Positions 9,367 through 20,300 of a stretch of DNA of 64,000 nucleotides are shown piece by piece. The translations under genes and the position numbers were made by a program. Under the pieces are notes generated by a model, which was given only the letters and a program-made list of their open reading frames with translations, was not told the DNA's origin and did no database searches. The stretch spans positions 4,335,874 to 4,399,873 of the forward strand of contig NW_024037070.1 of the NCBI RefSeq assembly GCF_015706575.1. Direction: 5' to 3'. The number at the start of each line of letters is the position of its first letter. Position 1 is the stretch's first letter. This DNA is from Patiria miniata. Lineage: Eukaryota; Echinodermata; Asteroidea; Valvatida; Asterinidae.

Positions 9367-9553
9367 TTCAATTCTGCTGAGAAAAAAAACTATATTAAAT
9401 TTTTCTCACTTTCATTTGCGAGAGAAGTTAATCGTTATATCTTGAACGCCTTTATTCGGTAGAAGTTCAATTCTGCTGAGAAAAAAAAACTAATATCAAT
9501 ATGTTCTCACTTTTGCGAAACAAGTAAATCTTTAAACATATCTTGAACGGCAT
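9367..9553 (+). repeat. Diverged tandem duplication (~100-bp unit)
   Basis: Two copies of a segment starting AGTTCAATTCTGCTGAGAAA and ending ATATCTTGAACG lie side by side downstream of copy E. Function unknown. Confidence 0.6.
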
Positions 9554-9812
9554 TCTAGAGAAACCTTTGAAGCAAGGTCGTTCAGGAATAGTGGATGAAC
9601 TGGCAAACGCCACCAGAGAAACAGTCGCTGGGAAAACAGTTTTAATTTTAATCATAAAATTGCTCATACATGTAAAAGTTTTGAAATTTGCTAGCATTTT
9701 TCCGTATTGTGTTAACGATTGTGAGGGTTCACATTTTGCGTCGCCTTTAGCACTTACTTTTTTTCAATTCACATTTTAGAAAATCAACTTATTAAAGTGA
9801 TTTCAAAAACAT

Positions 9813-10207
9813 TTAACCCTAAAGGGGCCGGGTTATTTTGACCCTCTCTCAGCCGGGGGGGGGGGGCGGATTCCCCCTAAGATCTCGGCCATTAAGTGAC
9901 GAAAAATTTTGAAACTCAGCACATGCATAGAGCAACTCTTCCTAAACATGCCCAAGAAATGTCATGACTATAGGTCAAAGGGTTTTGGAATTATGGCTAA
10001 TTAATTATTCATATGTATGAATGGCAATTCTGCTCGGTGTACACGACGTATATGCAAAAATTCAGTTTTCACGGCGCGTAGCGCCGGAAAATTTTTCGCT
10101 ACGGGCCAACCCGTGGTCCGATTTTTATGTTTTTGGTATCAAAAGATGCGCAAAGCTCGAGGCTAAAAAGTCCCGGCCCCCCCCCCCCCCGGCCCCTTTA
10201 GGGTTAA
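9813..10207. mobile_element. piggyBac-type nonautonomous element (395 bp)
   Basis: TTAA, then CCCTAAAGGGGCCGG, and at the other end the exact inverse followed by TTAA. TTAA target sites with CCC-starting termini are the piggyBac hallmark. The interior has no transposase frame, and long G and C runs lie next to the ends. Confidence 0.8.
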
Positions 10208-10418
10208 GATTAAAAAATAGTGTGTCTTGCTTGCATGGAGATATAGGACCGCTTTCATTTTTGATAATGCCTAAAAAAAAACCAGTAAGCTAAACATCCA
10301 TTTAACTGCATTCATGTAGATAGTTATATTAGGTATGCTCGGATCCAGAAAACCTGAATGAACTTGTGCTAGTGTAGACGACCTTTGAAATCACTTTTAA
10401 TTGCAACGCCTTTTATTA

Positions 10419-10800
10419 TACAGGGGTGAGTAAAAAAAACCACGAAACCCAAATGTCAGGACAATTGTTTCGTGAAGTTCTGCATGTAACCTGCACTTTC
10501 AAAATCTAGTATATAAAAGCCCAATTCATAAGCTTTTTTAAGTACAGGAATCATTCAAATTACGCATGTAATTTTCAAGTAGAGGAATTTTAAACACAAC
10601 CACCGTTTTAAAGTTCTGTCCACAGATCACACCAGGGGTAAGCGGTTTTTTTTCTTCAGTTTTTCAGCAAAACGAAAACAATTCACACACACATCCCTAT
10701 GTGAAGTGTTTTCGTTTTGCTGAAAGAACAATTAACTTTTGTGATCCGTGGACAGAGCTTTAAAACGGTGGTTGTGTTTAAAATTCCGTAACTTAAAAAC
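10419..10800. mobile_element. Foldback element of the CAGGGTGAGT family, one outer arm missing
   Basis: Shares CAGGGGTGAGTAAAAAA end, interior CACAACCACCGTTTTAAAG and its inverse with the complete element at 12793-13309. The right outer arm does not reach a matching end. Confidence 0.65.
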
Positions 10801-11354
10801 TACATATAAAATATAAAAAATGCGTCTAAGAAAAAAAAACAGAGTACAACATCTCTCCGACAATAAAAATATCATTGTATATTATTGGCTATTATCGTTT
10901 GAAAGTATTTAACATCTCTTCGTAGGAGGATTTTCATTGGTTTCATCACTTTTCGCACCTACTTAAAGATTTGAATTTTTAAAATTGTATGAAGAAATTT
11001 AACGTGGTGGTGACAGTAATTTTAAGCTGTTTTAATTCTTTAATGATAAAGTTACAGATGGATACGAGGAGAGACATTAACCTTGACGCTGTACCCCCAT
11101 TGCATGTCGTACAACATCGAGTCAACATCGAGCTGGTTTTCATTGTTCAAACTTTGTGTTGCCTTTTTGCTTAATTCAACAATTTGAAGTTATGAGAAGA
11201 TTTGAAATGAGGATTGATGTGAACGGTTCTATTGCATATGACGAGGGGCGTTTTGCATTGACGTTGTGCCAAATTGCAGATGATGTTTGAGCAGTTCCTG
11301 GTCAAATTTTCACAGAAACCACACAGGGAAACTGACAAGTAGGTGCATTATAAT

Positions 11355-12010
11355 TACAGGGTGAGTAAAAAAAAGCGGCACCCAAACCCAACAAATATAT
11401 TTCATATTTAAAAAAATATGTAGCACCAAAAATAATAATGACTGGAAAGCCAATTTCATCAGCTACTTTTAGATGAAAAAAATACTGAAATTGCTCAATC
11501 CGTTCAAAGAATATCACCATTTAAACGCAATGACCCTGAAACATGTTTCGTCCAAAAAAAGCCATTTTTTGTGTTTTGACTGTTTGGAACAACAAAGAAA
11601 ATGACACAGAATACGTGTACACAACTTGATTAGGCCTAACAACCCTGGTTAGGCAAACAATATGATTTATAAAATCTACTTTTTTTTCAAAAGACGGGTC
11701 TTCAAAAAGGACTTTGTTGCATATTGTTAATGTTTAAACTGAGGTTTTATCGCTGGTGATGCGTGAAGACAATATTGTGACGACGATTCTTGAAATCGCA
11801 ATTTTTTTGGACGAGACAGGTTTTATGGTCATGGTGATATTCTTTGAACGGAATGACCAATTTCACTAATTTTTTTTCATCTAAAAGTTGCTTATGAAAT
11901 TGGCTTTCCAGTTATTATTATAATTGGTGCTTTATTTTTTTTTTTTAATATGAAATGTAATTTTTGGCGTTTGGGTTCCGTTTTTTTTTTTTTTTTTTTA
12001 CTCACCCTGC
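11355..12010. mobile_element. Foldback element with CAGGGTGAGTAAAAAA ends (~655 bp)
   Basis: The ends CAGGGTGAGT and ACTCACCCTG are inverted. Arms of about 200 bp pair (for example CTGGAAAGCCAATTTCAT and its inverse). The arms are unrelated to those of the neighbouring element with the same ends. Tc1/mariner-like ends are likely, not proven. Confidence 0.7.
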
Positions 12011-12034
12011 ATGTAAAGGTTGAACAAAGAAATT

Positions 12035-12106
12035 GACTGGAGCGAGGTTTGAACCTGCGACCTCCGGATTGCCGTTCCGGTGCATTACCAACTGAGCTTT
12101 CCAGCC
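12035..12106 (-). ncRNA. tRNA-like sequence, probably a SINE head or tRNA pseudogene
   Basis: On the minus strand a 72-nt fold has a full acceptor stem (GGCTGGA with TCCAGTC), a D-arm-like GCTCAGTTGG, an anticodon stem CCGGA/TCCGG and a T-arm with B-box GGTTCAAACC. The D stem is poorly paired and position 33 of the loop is C instead of U, so it is probably not a working tRNA. The sequence after it (TTTCTTTGTTCAACC) looks like a SINE body. Confidence 0.55.
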
Positions 12107-12792
12107 CTATGTTGACAGTTCCCCATTTAGTCAATGTCTTTGTTAAAGAGGCGCTAGTCATGCAAAAGCCATAAATCTGACGATGCAGGAACTTGGAATA
12201 GAGTGTTACTTCACATTACTCTTTGCACAAAATAACACTTAAATATTACTTTTTGTTAATAATATAGGAATGGAAAAAGTAGCAACGACGACTTTGCAGT
12301 TCTCGTCGAGGGCAGATCCAGAATACAATTTTTTGGGGTTGCAATTTTTTCTTGATCCACCCAAAAGTGGGTCCAAAAATTACGCGTGGGGTTCGGGGCC
12401 CGCTCAGATGCTCTGTGGCAATTTCTGACCACTTTGACCATTTTTTTTAAGGAAAAGATGGTAGGGTAAGCAGTGCCTGCCTTTATTGCGACGTCACTTT
12501 AAAAAAAAATGGGTTCGGTTTGGGTTTTTTGGGGGACCGGGGGGGGTGGCCATTGCCCCCGTTGGTCCCCCCCCCCCATCCGCCCTTGGGTCTCGTGCAA
12601 TAAATAAATTGTCAATAATTTATGGACAATACCAAACGCGCACGATGTTGAAAAGAGGAGAAATTTCCAAAGATAATCGCAATTTGTCCCAAAGCTGTCA
12701 AATATCATTTTCAGGTCAATCTAAAGATAATCATGTGACAAATCACGTAATCCCCAATATTAATGTCAGCAAAAATTTTTTAAAAGGGAGTA

Positions 12793-13309
12793 TACAGGGT
12801 GAGTAAAAAACATGAAACCAAAATATCGGGACTATTGTTTTAGCGAAGTTCTGCATGTAGCACTTTCAAAATCTAGGGTATAAAAGCCCAATTCATAAGC
12901 TTTCTTTTAGTACAAGATTCATTCGAATCACTTGAGTACTTTTCAAGTTATGGAATTTTAAACACAACCACCGTTTTAAAGTTCTGTCCACGGATCACAC
13001 AAAAGGTGTGCGTTCTTTCAGCAAAACGACAACAATTCACACGTATCCCTATGTGATTTGTTTTCGTTTTGCTGAAAGAACACTTACCGTTTTGTAATCC
13101 GTGGACAGAACTTTAAAACGGTGGTTGTGTTGAAAACTCCATAACTTGATAAGTACATAAGTGATTTGAATGATTATTGTCCTAAAAGAAAGCTTATGAA
13201 TTGAGCTTTTATATCCTAGATTTTGAAAGTGCTACATTTAGAACTTCACTTAAACAATGGTCCCGACATTTGGGTTTCGGTTTGTTTTTTTACTCACCCT
13301 GTATAGCTG
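12793..13309. mobile_element. Complete foldback MITE with TA duplication (~515 bp)
   Basis: TATACAGGGTGAGT at the left and ACTCACCCTGTATA at the right, with the whole element one long imperfect inverted repeat centred near 13050. TA flanks and these ends suit a Tc1/mariner-mobilised element. No coding frame. Confidence 0.8.
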
Positions 13310-13526
13310 TAGTATTTAAAATATCCTCGCGTGTATATATATCAGGAGTGTATGTTTTAAACATTGTGAAGTTTTAGCAAAAAAAATTGTGTCTTTAGTC
13401 ACTGAACATTTTAGATACTTTGACTGATTGTTTAGTTAGTTAGTTATTCGGGTTTTTTTATAATAATTATTTTTTTTATTTAATGATTTCGATTATCATT
13501 GTTTTTTGCCGAGGACGCGCATTCAG

Positions 13527-13952
13527 GCGCGGTTCTAGAGCCTATATGTTAGGGGGGGGGGGGGAGGGGGCTAGCAGGGACGGATCCAGAATTTTTTGCA
13601 GGGAGGCGAACTGAAACGTTGCTAGGTTATTTTCTCCAAACGGCTTAGGCCTCCGAAAATCAATAGGGGGTGGGGGTACTTGTACCATATTTTCAATGGG
13701 GAGCGCTGATAAAATCTTACAATCATGCATTATAATAGTGTACAAATGCCCCTTCTCACGACTATTTTTTTTTAGGAGAGACAGATCGCATGTGACGTCA
13801 CCTAAACATGTTGCTACTGCTATTTTTTTAATAGAATTTTTTTTTTGGGGGGGGGGGGGGGCTAGACCTAATTTTTTTTTTTGGGGGGGTGGGTTAAAGC
13901 CACCCTTGCGCCACCCTCCCCCCCCCCCCCCGTAGAACCGCGTCTGCGCGCA
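13527..13952. mobile_element. Poly-G/poly-C flanked short transposon, possibly nested
   Basis: GCGCGGTTCTAGAG at the left and GTAGAACCGCGT at the right are inverted. G and C runs sit just inside both ends, and a GGACGGATCCAGAA element end is nested near 13578. No credible gene. Confidence 0.5.
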
Positions 13953-13963
13953 TTAGATGATAT

Positions 13964-14228
13964 CATGGGCGTCGCGAAGGGGGGACAAGGGGGGCGCTTG
14001 CCCCCCCCCCCCCCCCCCCCAGAAAGCAAAAAAAACAACAAACAAACAAAAGAGGCGCGAGGTCATAGTGGTGTAAATTTAATGAGTTGTGGGGGGGGGG
14101 CAAAATGTCCCTGCCCCCCTCTAATACTTATAAATCGAGAATTTGTTGAGAAACACAAGAATGTTTTGGGAAAAATATGTTTTGCCCCCCCCCCCCCCTC
14201 TAGAAAAAAATCCTGGCGACGCCCATGG
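13964..14228. mobile_element. Short inverted-repeat element with GGGCGTCGC ends
   Basis: ATGGGCGTCGC at the left and GCGACGCCCAT at the right. Long C and G runs inside. Open frames here are composition artefacts. Confidence 0.55.
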
Positions 14229-14759
14229 ATGATATGACGTCATCTCCGTCTTCTTCTAAATGATAGAGGAAAATTAAAAGCGTTGCACAAACATTTTTTT
14301 TTGTCGTAAATATTCGGACGTTCAAATAATTTTCATAACGTATGTGGCATCAGTTTGATTGGAAAATTTGGCCTCGAGGATAAAATATTCGTCTAGCACA
14401 TTCTGAAGGAAAACTAATCATGAGAAAAGAAGTTAAACTGTACATTATAAAGTACATTGATGATGTCTTGATAGCATTTTATTTTAACTTGGGAATCATC
14501 AACACCCCCTTCTACCCCGCTGCCCCGCCCTTCTCCATTGACGTCATTATTAACAGATAGCTATATACTCGGCATCAATGGCCACCTCGCCCATTCTGAT
14601 TGGTTGCTTGATTCTATTCATTCTGGTTCTTATATTAAAGCGAAACATCCTTGACTAATATTTCTAGCGCAGTTTCTTTTCTTACAGAGACAACAGGCTA
14701 GCCCTGTCAACAGTGACAATATAAGGACTCCATCATTTTTTCTCCACAAAATGAAATCA

Positions 14760-15173
14760 GCCATTCATTTTTTATTGTTAGTTGCACGCCCAGACCGCGC
14801 AGTTCTCTTACAGTGAAATTACTTTATCGATTATTATTTTATTTTAATTTGTTTTACAACCAACTCTACCTTTTGCAATTTTACGGCCATCGCGTCTCAA
14901 GATGTCTGCGTATGAAATTGAACGGGCAGGTATCGTGTCTGTTGGAGAAAATTGTGGCGATATCAGTCACATTGAAGGCGCACAATAACCTGAACGTCTT
15001 TGACGCGTTCTGATGAATTTCTCCATTTCAACTCGATCGTCATAGACGAAATTTTTCGTGTCTACTGTGACAGTCATTGTTCAAACGCAGCCGTGGCTCG
15101 AGAGGACATAAGACACAGTCTCGAACCGAGTATAGTTGATTATTGACGACGTTATTCTTGCAAAAGCTGAAAA
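14760..15173 (+). promoter_or_regulatory. Upstream region of copy F, paralogous to other lectin 5' flanks
   Basis: Matches the spacer blocks upstream of copies B-D (for example GTTGCACGCC, GGAGAAAATTGTGGCGATAT, GACAGTCATTGTTCAAACGC) but more diverged. The TATATAAG box is reduced to ACATAAG. Confidence 0.6.
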
Positions 15174-16286
15174 ATGGCGCCTTTGATGGCATTTGTGATC
15201 GTTCTCGCCTGTGTTGGAGCAGATGCATTCTGTCCTGACTGGGAGTGGTTTAGTGGTACGGGCTACTGTCTGACAAACGAACTGATGGAGTGGGCAGAAG
15301 CTAAACTTACCTGCACTGGCATAGGAGGCGGTTTGTGGGTCCCTGGTTCAGAGAGCGAGCAAGATTTCATCTATGACATGGTCAATGGAGAGGTTGGAGC
15401 CAATAACCATTTGTGGATCGACTGCTCCATGACACCATCGGGCGAGTGGGTTCATTCCGATGGTACTCCGTGTGAGAACACTAACTGGTGTTATGGTTGT
15501 CCAAGAGATTACACTGACCATTGCGCATGTTGGAAAATGTACGACCACATCTGGCTTGATTTCCCGTGTGCGCATATCTTTTACGCTATTTGTGAACTCG
15601 ATACCCAATCTACTGTCAACCCAGTCGATACCAAATCTACTGTCGACCCAGTCGAGACCAAGTATACCGTCAACCTAGTAGATACCGAGTCTACTGTCAA
15701 CCCAGTCGATACTGCGTCTACTGTCGACCCAGTCGATACCGAGTCTACCGTCAACTCAGTCGATACCGAAACTACTGTCAACCCAGTCGACACCGAGTCT
15801 ACTGTCAATCCATTCGACACCGAGTATACTGTCGACCCAGTCGAGACCAAGTCTACTGTCAACCTAGTAGATACCGAGTCTACTGTCAACCCGGTTGATA
15901 CCGAGTCTACTGTCAACCCAGTCGATACCGAGTCTACTGTCAACCCAGTCTATACCAAATCTACTGTCGACCCAGTCGATACCGAGTCTACTGTCGACCC
16001 AGTTGGTGTCAATAAGTTCGCTGCCCCGTCGACATTCTGCCTGAAGACCGACGCTGATGGCCGCCTCACATCCCAATGCCTGACCGGTCACGTCATCAAG
16101 GAGTTCTCCACCACCAAGGGTGTCATCGCGTGTGGTTCGGCGTGCCGGGATGAGCCTCGATGCCGCTCCTTCAATCTGCGACAGGTCAGCCGCGGAGAGA
16201 AGATCTGTCAACTGAATGACATCAGCATTGACGCCGGCCAAAATAACAAGATAATGGACCAGTCTTGCTATAATTTCGACATCTGA
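15174..16286 (+). CDS. Secreted CTLD-stalk-PAN lectin-like protein, copy F (370 aa)
   Basis: The ATG at 15174 begins MAPLMAFVIVLACVGADA, a signal peptide. The CTLD starts CPDWEWFSGTGYC, so the N-G-T sequon is lost. It resembles copies A, B and D through CENTNWCYGCPR and then resembles copy C (WLDFPCAHIFYAICELDTQ), i.e. a mosaic. The stalk has 15 units with unusual VDTK and VETK variants. The PAN-like domain is conserved up to ICQLNDIS and then has a distinct tail, DAGQNNKIMDQSCYNFDI. Upstream homology with the other copies starts near 14760, but the TATA-like box is weak and the leader hairpin is degraded. It lies about 6 kb from copy E and just before APRT on the same strand. Intronless and intact. 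Confidence 0.88.
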   Translation: MAPLMAFVIVLACVGADAFCPDWEWFSGTGYCLTNELMEWAEAKLTCTGIGGGLWVPGSESEQDFIYDMVNGEVGANNHLWIDCSMTPSGEWVHSDGTPCENTNWCYGCPRDYTDHCACWKMYDHIWLDFPCAHIFYAICELDTQSTVNPVDTKSTVDPVETKYTVNLVDTESTVNPVDTASTVDPVDTESTVNSVDTETTVNPVDTESTVNPFDTEYTVDPVETKSTVNLVDTESTVNPVDTESTVNPVDTESTVNPVYTKSTVDPVDTESTVDPVGVNKFAAPSTFCLKTDADGRLTSQCLTGHVIKEFSTTKGVIACGSACRDEPRCRSFNLRQVSRGEKICQLNDISIDAGQNNKIMDQSCYNFDI

Positions 16287-17396
16287 CTGCCAAAACTCCT
16301 TATGAGAGACATTTGAGAGCATGGCTAGTCGATTTATTGATTGCCATCAGTATATCGATATAATATTGATTTTTGCCCTAAATTTAGCCTTAGTTTTACA
16401 GCTAGTAACTTGCACGTCTCCTTACGTCATAACTGAACGAGTATACAAAGGTTGTGGAGTTTGTACATCATCGTTTGCAAAACAAAACATATTCAAAACA
16501 AACTGAACCAAACCCAACCAATATTGGATATATTTCGATAGATTTTCCCTCTTAGAACGTTGTAACTTCAAACTTCCTATACGCTTGCTGTAGGCCTACC
16601 TGTCACAGCATTTATTAGGTTTCTCTTTTTTACCTATAAAATCATGCCGTAATTTTAACCTCTGCATCTGTATCGAACTGAAAAGAATGACCATACCCAT
16701 ATTTGGCACAGAAACAAAACCGAGACTAGTGCAAGGGAAGATTTGCTATTTACTTGTAGGCCTATGTGAACGAAAACGGTATTATTGTATACTTTCATTT
16801 CAGGACTTTTCCGGTCGTTTTCTTATTGTTATCTTAAGATGTATTTTGTTTTTCAACGTGAAGATGGTGATGTGATTGAATGGTTTTCATTGTAGCCACG
16901 GTGATTTTTTGGACGTGTAGATATTGATATAGAGTTTTCACCTTTTTTTTGTCAAAAGATAACACACAAAAAAAAAAAATCTAAAAATTAATGTGGCCTG
17001 ACGTTGCGAACTTAGCAAATTCTTCTTCAGAGGCTAAAACAGAAATGACCCCAAAAAAATAAAAGGACTAATTTATTTAAAAAAAATAAAAGGACTGGTT
17101 TACACAAAAAAGAAGTGGTATTTTTCATACGAAATTCGATGAAATCAAATTCTCAATAATGTAATGAATGACCCAAAACTCATCAACCTAGCTTGGCAGA
17201 TGCACAAGTATACTATTCAACCCAGTATACCGCCCTCTAGTGGCAAGTATGTTCCGCACGAGATAGGAACAGCTGATGTCGAGAAAAATTTCGAGCTAGC
17301 TAGCTAGCTGGGCTGCATCTGTGTGCCTGCAGTTAGTTAGGTAGTTATAGCGAAGTTGTCAAATTCTCCTGTACAAATTGGACCAGCTCTTTCGCC
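16287..17396. other. Intergenic region between copy F and APRT
   Basis: Unassigned A/T-rich DNA. A CTAGCTAGCTAGCT palindromic run lies near 17297. The last ~100 bp should hold the APRT promoter, but I see no TATA box. Confidence 0.5.
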
Positions 17397-20300
17397 ATGG
17401 GTGATGAAAATACGAGGATATCGCGCGTGAAGGGTGCCATCACTGCAATCCAAGATTTCCCCAAGCCGGGAGTTTTGTTCAGGTTTGCGAGATTATTTGT
17501 TTTTGAACAAAAAGTGGTACAAAAATGATAAAAATATAGCCCTGTGCTACTAGAATACAACTTACTAGGCCTATTTTCTACTGTAAGATAGTGGATATTT
17601 TGCCGGAGGTAATGACGGCAAACTAACGTTTACTAAAGGTTTGCCGGCGGCAATCCATATCAATCAACAGAGGGCGCTGTACTCTTTAAGATAGGACTGA
17701 ATTATAAGATGTATTAAATTCCCACCAAAAGCTGTGTATGTAGCACGTTTGGTGTAGTGGTTAAGCAAAAGCTCTGGTGAGCGGGATGACTCGGGTTCGA
17801 TCCCGATCTCCGCCACATTTTTAAGGTTTTTTTTCCCATCCCCAAATAAATAAGAATATTCTTTTTTTATTATTTTAACATGTCTCAAACATTTTATTGC
17901 AGAGTATTACATTTTCTTTTTCAGATTTGTGGCTCTGGAGGATTTTTTGTAAAAGGGAAATAAAGTCCGAAATTATAAAATGGTCTGAATCCCATCTTGT
18001 AAATACGAGGTTACAACGATAATATTGGCATGGAGCCAGACTAGAATTTGTCACCGGAAAATGTTTAAGTACAAAAAAACAGTAACTGCGCATGTTCAGT
18101 GCATATCCAGCAAACTAACGTTTACTGAAGGTTTGCCGTCTCCGGCAAAATATCCACTGCCTATTTAAAATGGTATTCTTAGTGACCTATTTCATTGTAT
18201 TTGTCCCGACGCCAAATGTTTAGGTACTAGTAAGCCCCAAAACATAAAATGTCTTCGTTCTCATTATGGGAAGAGGGTCCTAAACTACACAATTCCCTAA
18301 AAAACAATCCTTGACTCTGAATGAGTCTGATTTGTCCAAAACTTAAGGGGACCGTTCAGTTCTACACAATCGCCAACATAGCCCACATGTGTGGCCTCCA
18401 TATTGCTGCGCTGTACGTTAGGCCACACGTCCGGTTTCCCAATCTAGTTTAGTCTGACCCTGGCACATAAGGACTCCAGGAAAATGTCTAAATTTCTCGA
18501 AAAATTTGAAGAAAGATTACCTAATCTACCCGGAGGGCAAAAGATGAGACATCATAGAATACAACCGTATGCAGTGGTATGTAAAAAAAATAGGTGCGCC
18601 GGTTTTGGATTAAACTCCTCAGTAGATTGGAAAACCAGACGTGTGGCCGAACGTACAGCGCAGCAATACCGAGGCCACACAAGTGGGGCTTTCGCCAACA
18701 GAGCTGTGATATATCTGATTTCCATTGGATTTCCATGGGAATTGGAGTAGTTTTGTTTAGGCAGTGTATATTTTGCCGGAGACGGCAAACCTTTAGTAAA
18801 CGTTAGTTTGCCGGATATGCACTGAACATGCGCAGTTACTGGTTTTTTGTACTTTTTGTAAATTTTAGTCTGGCTCCATGCCAAAATTATCGTTGTAACC
18901 TCGTATTCACAAGATGGGATTCAGACCATTTTATAATATCGGACTTTATTTCCCTTTTAAAAAAAATCCTCCAGCGCCACAAATCTGAAAAAGAAAATGT
19001 AATACTCTGCAAAAAAATGTTAAAATAATAAAAGAAGAATATTCTTATTTATTTGGGGATGAGAAAAAAAAATTAAAAATGTGCTGCGGTCGGAATCAAA
19101 CCCGAGTCATCCCGCTTACTAGAGCCTTTGCTTAACCACTACACCAAACGTGCTACACAACTTTTGGTGGGAATTTAATACATCTTATAATTCAGCCCTA
19201 TCTTAAAGAGTACAGCGCCCTCTGTTGATATGGATTGCCGTCAGCAAACCTTTAGTAAACGTTAGTTTGCCGTCATTACCTCCGGCAAAATATCCACTAT
19301 CTTTTGTTTACAAGACTTTTAAAAATACTTTTAAAAATACAATGCTATCAAAATGGAATAGGGGCCTATATGAAATTCATCGTTTTAGAAAAAAATTGTG
19401 ATTTCCTCCTACAAAATGTTATGTGGAGTTTGGGACACATAGTTTCATCTGAGCAACATCAGTATCTTGTCAATATCCGTTTTGCCTAAAACTGTTTAAG
19501 GCTTTTTTCCCCTATTTGGTTCCACAGGGACATCTTTCCATTGTTTAAGGATCCAGCGGTGCTTTCAGATGCTGTCTCCCTCATGGTTGAGCATATCAAG
19601 GATAAAATTGGCTCTGTCGATGTAATTGTAGGTGAGGATTTTTTTTATCAAATGTAGGCCTAATAAATGAGAATCCTTCTAGGGTAGAATATACAACTGA
19701 AATAGTTAAATCATCTTCATATTCAGAGCTTTAACGTTTGGATTCAATCTCAATTCTGCAAAATCCTCCAACTGCCTCCATTTAAAATTGCATACAGCCT
19801 CAATCCTCCAAAATCATCTGTTTTTTTCTTGAATGCGGTCCTTGGAGGGATGACCACTGCCTCAATCCTGCAAAATCCTCAAGGCAGAGCCAGTGACATT
19901 CTGGAGCAGTGCGGAGGATTTCAAGTATAATCTAGTCCTAACTTTATGCACAGCTTGAGCTTAAACAAAACAAGGTCCGACCCCAGACCTTGACACAGTG
20001 CATCCTCCAAAATCAGCTGCACAATTTTGCCATATAGGCCTCACTCCTCCAAATCCTCAATTTTGCACAGAGCATTTTGGAGGATTTAGGAAGGTTATGG
20101 TTAATATTTGTGAATAAATTTAACAAAATTGTAAAAACTATGGATCACGTAGAAGTGGCTTCAGCCTTTTCCATATATGCACGTGTAATTGACATATCCC
20201 CATTTGCGAGTTAGCCACGCCCCTTAGACAACCCTATGGAATTTTCGTACCCTAAGTTTTGTTTGTCTCGGAAAGATTTCCATATAAGAAGTTCACTAAT

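Noticed and set aside
12035-12106. Functional tRNA gene
   Set aside because: Weak D stem, no U33 and SINE-like flanking sequence; kept only as a tRNA-like feature.
13881-14237. 118-codon Pro/Gly-rich frame
   Set aside because: Built from C and G homopolymer runs inside two short transposons.
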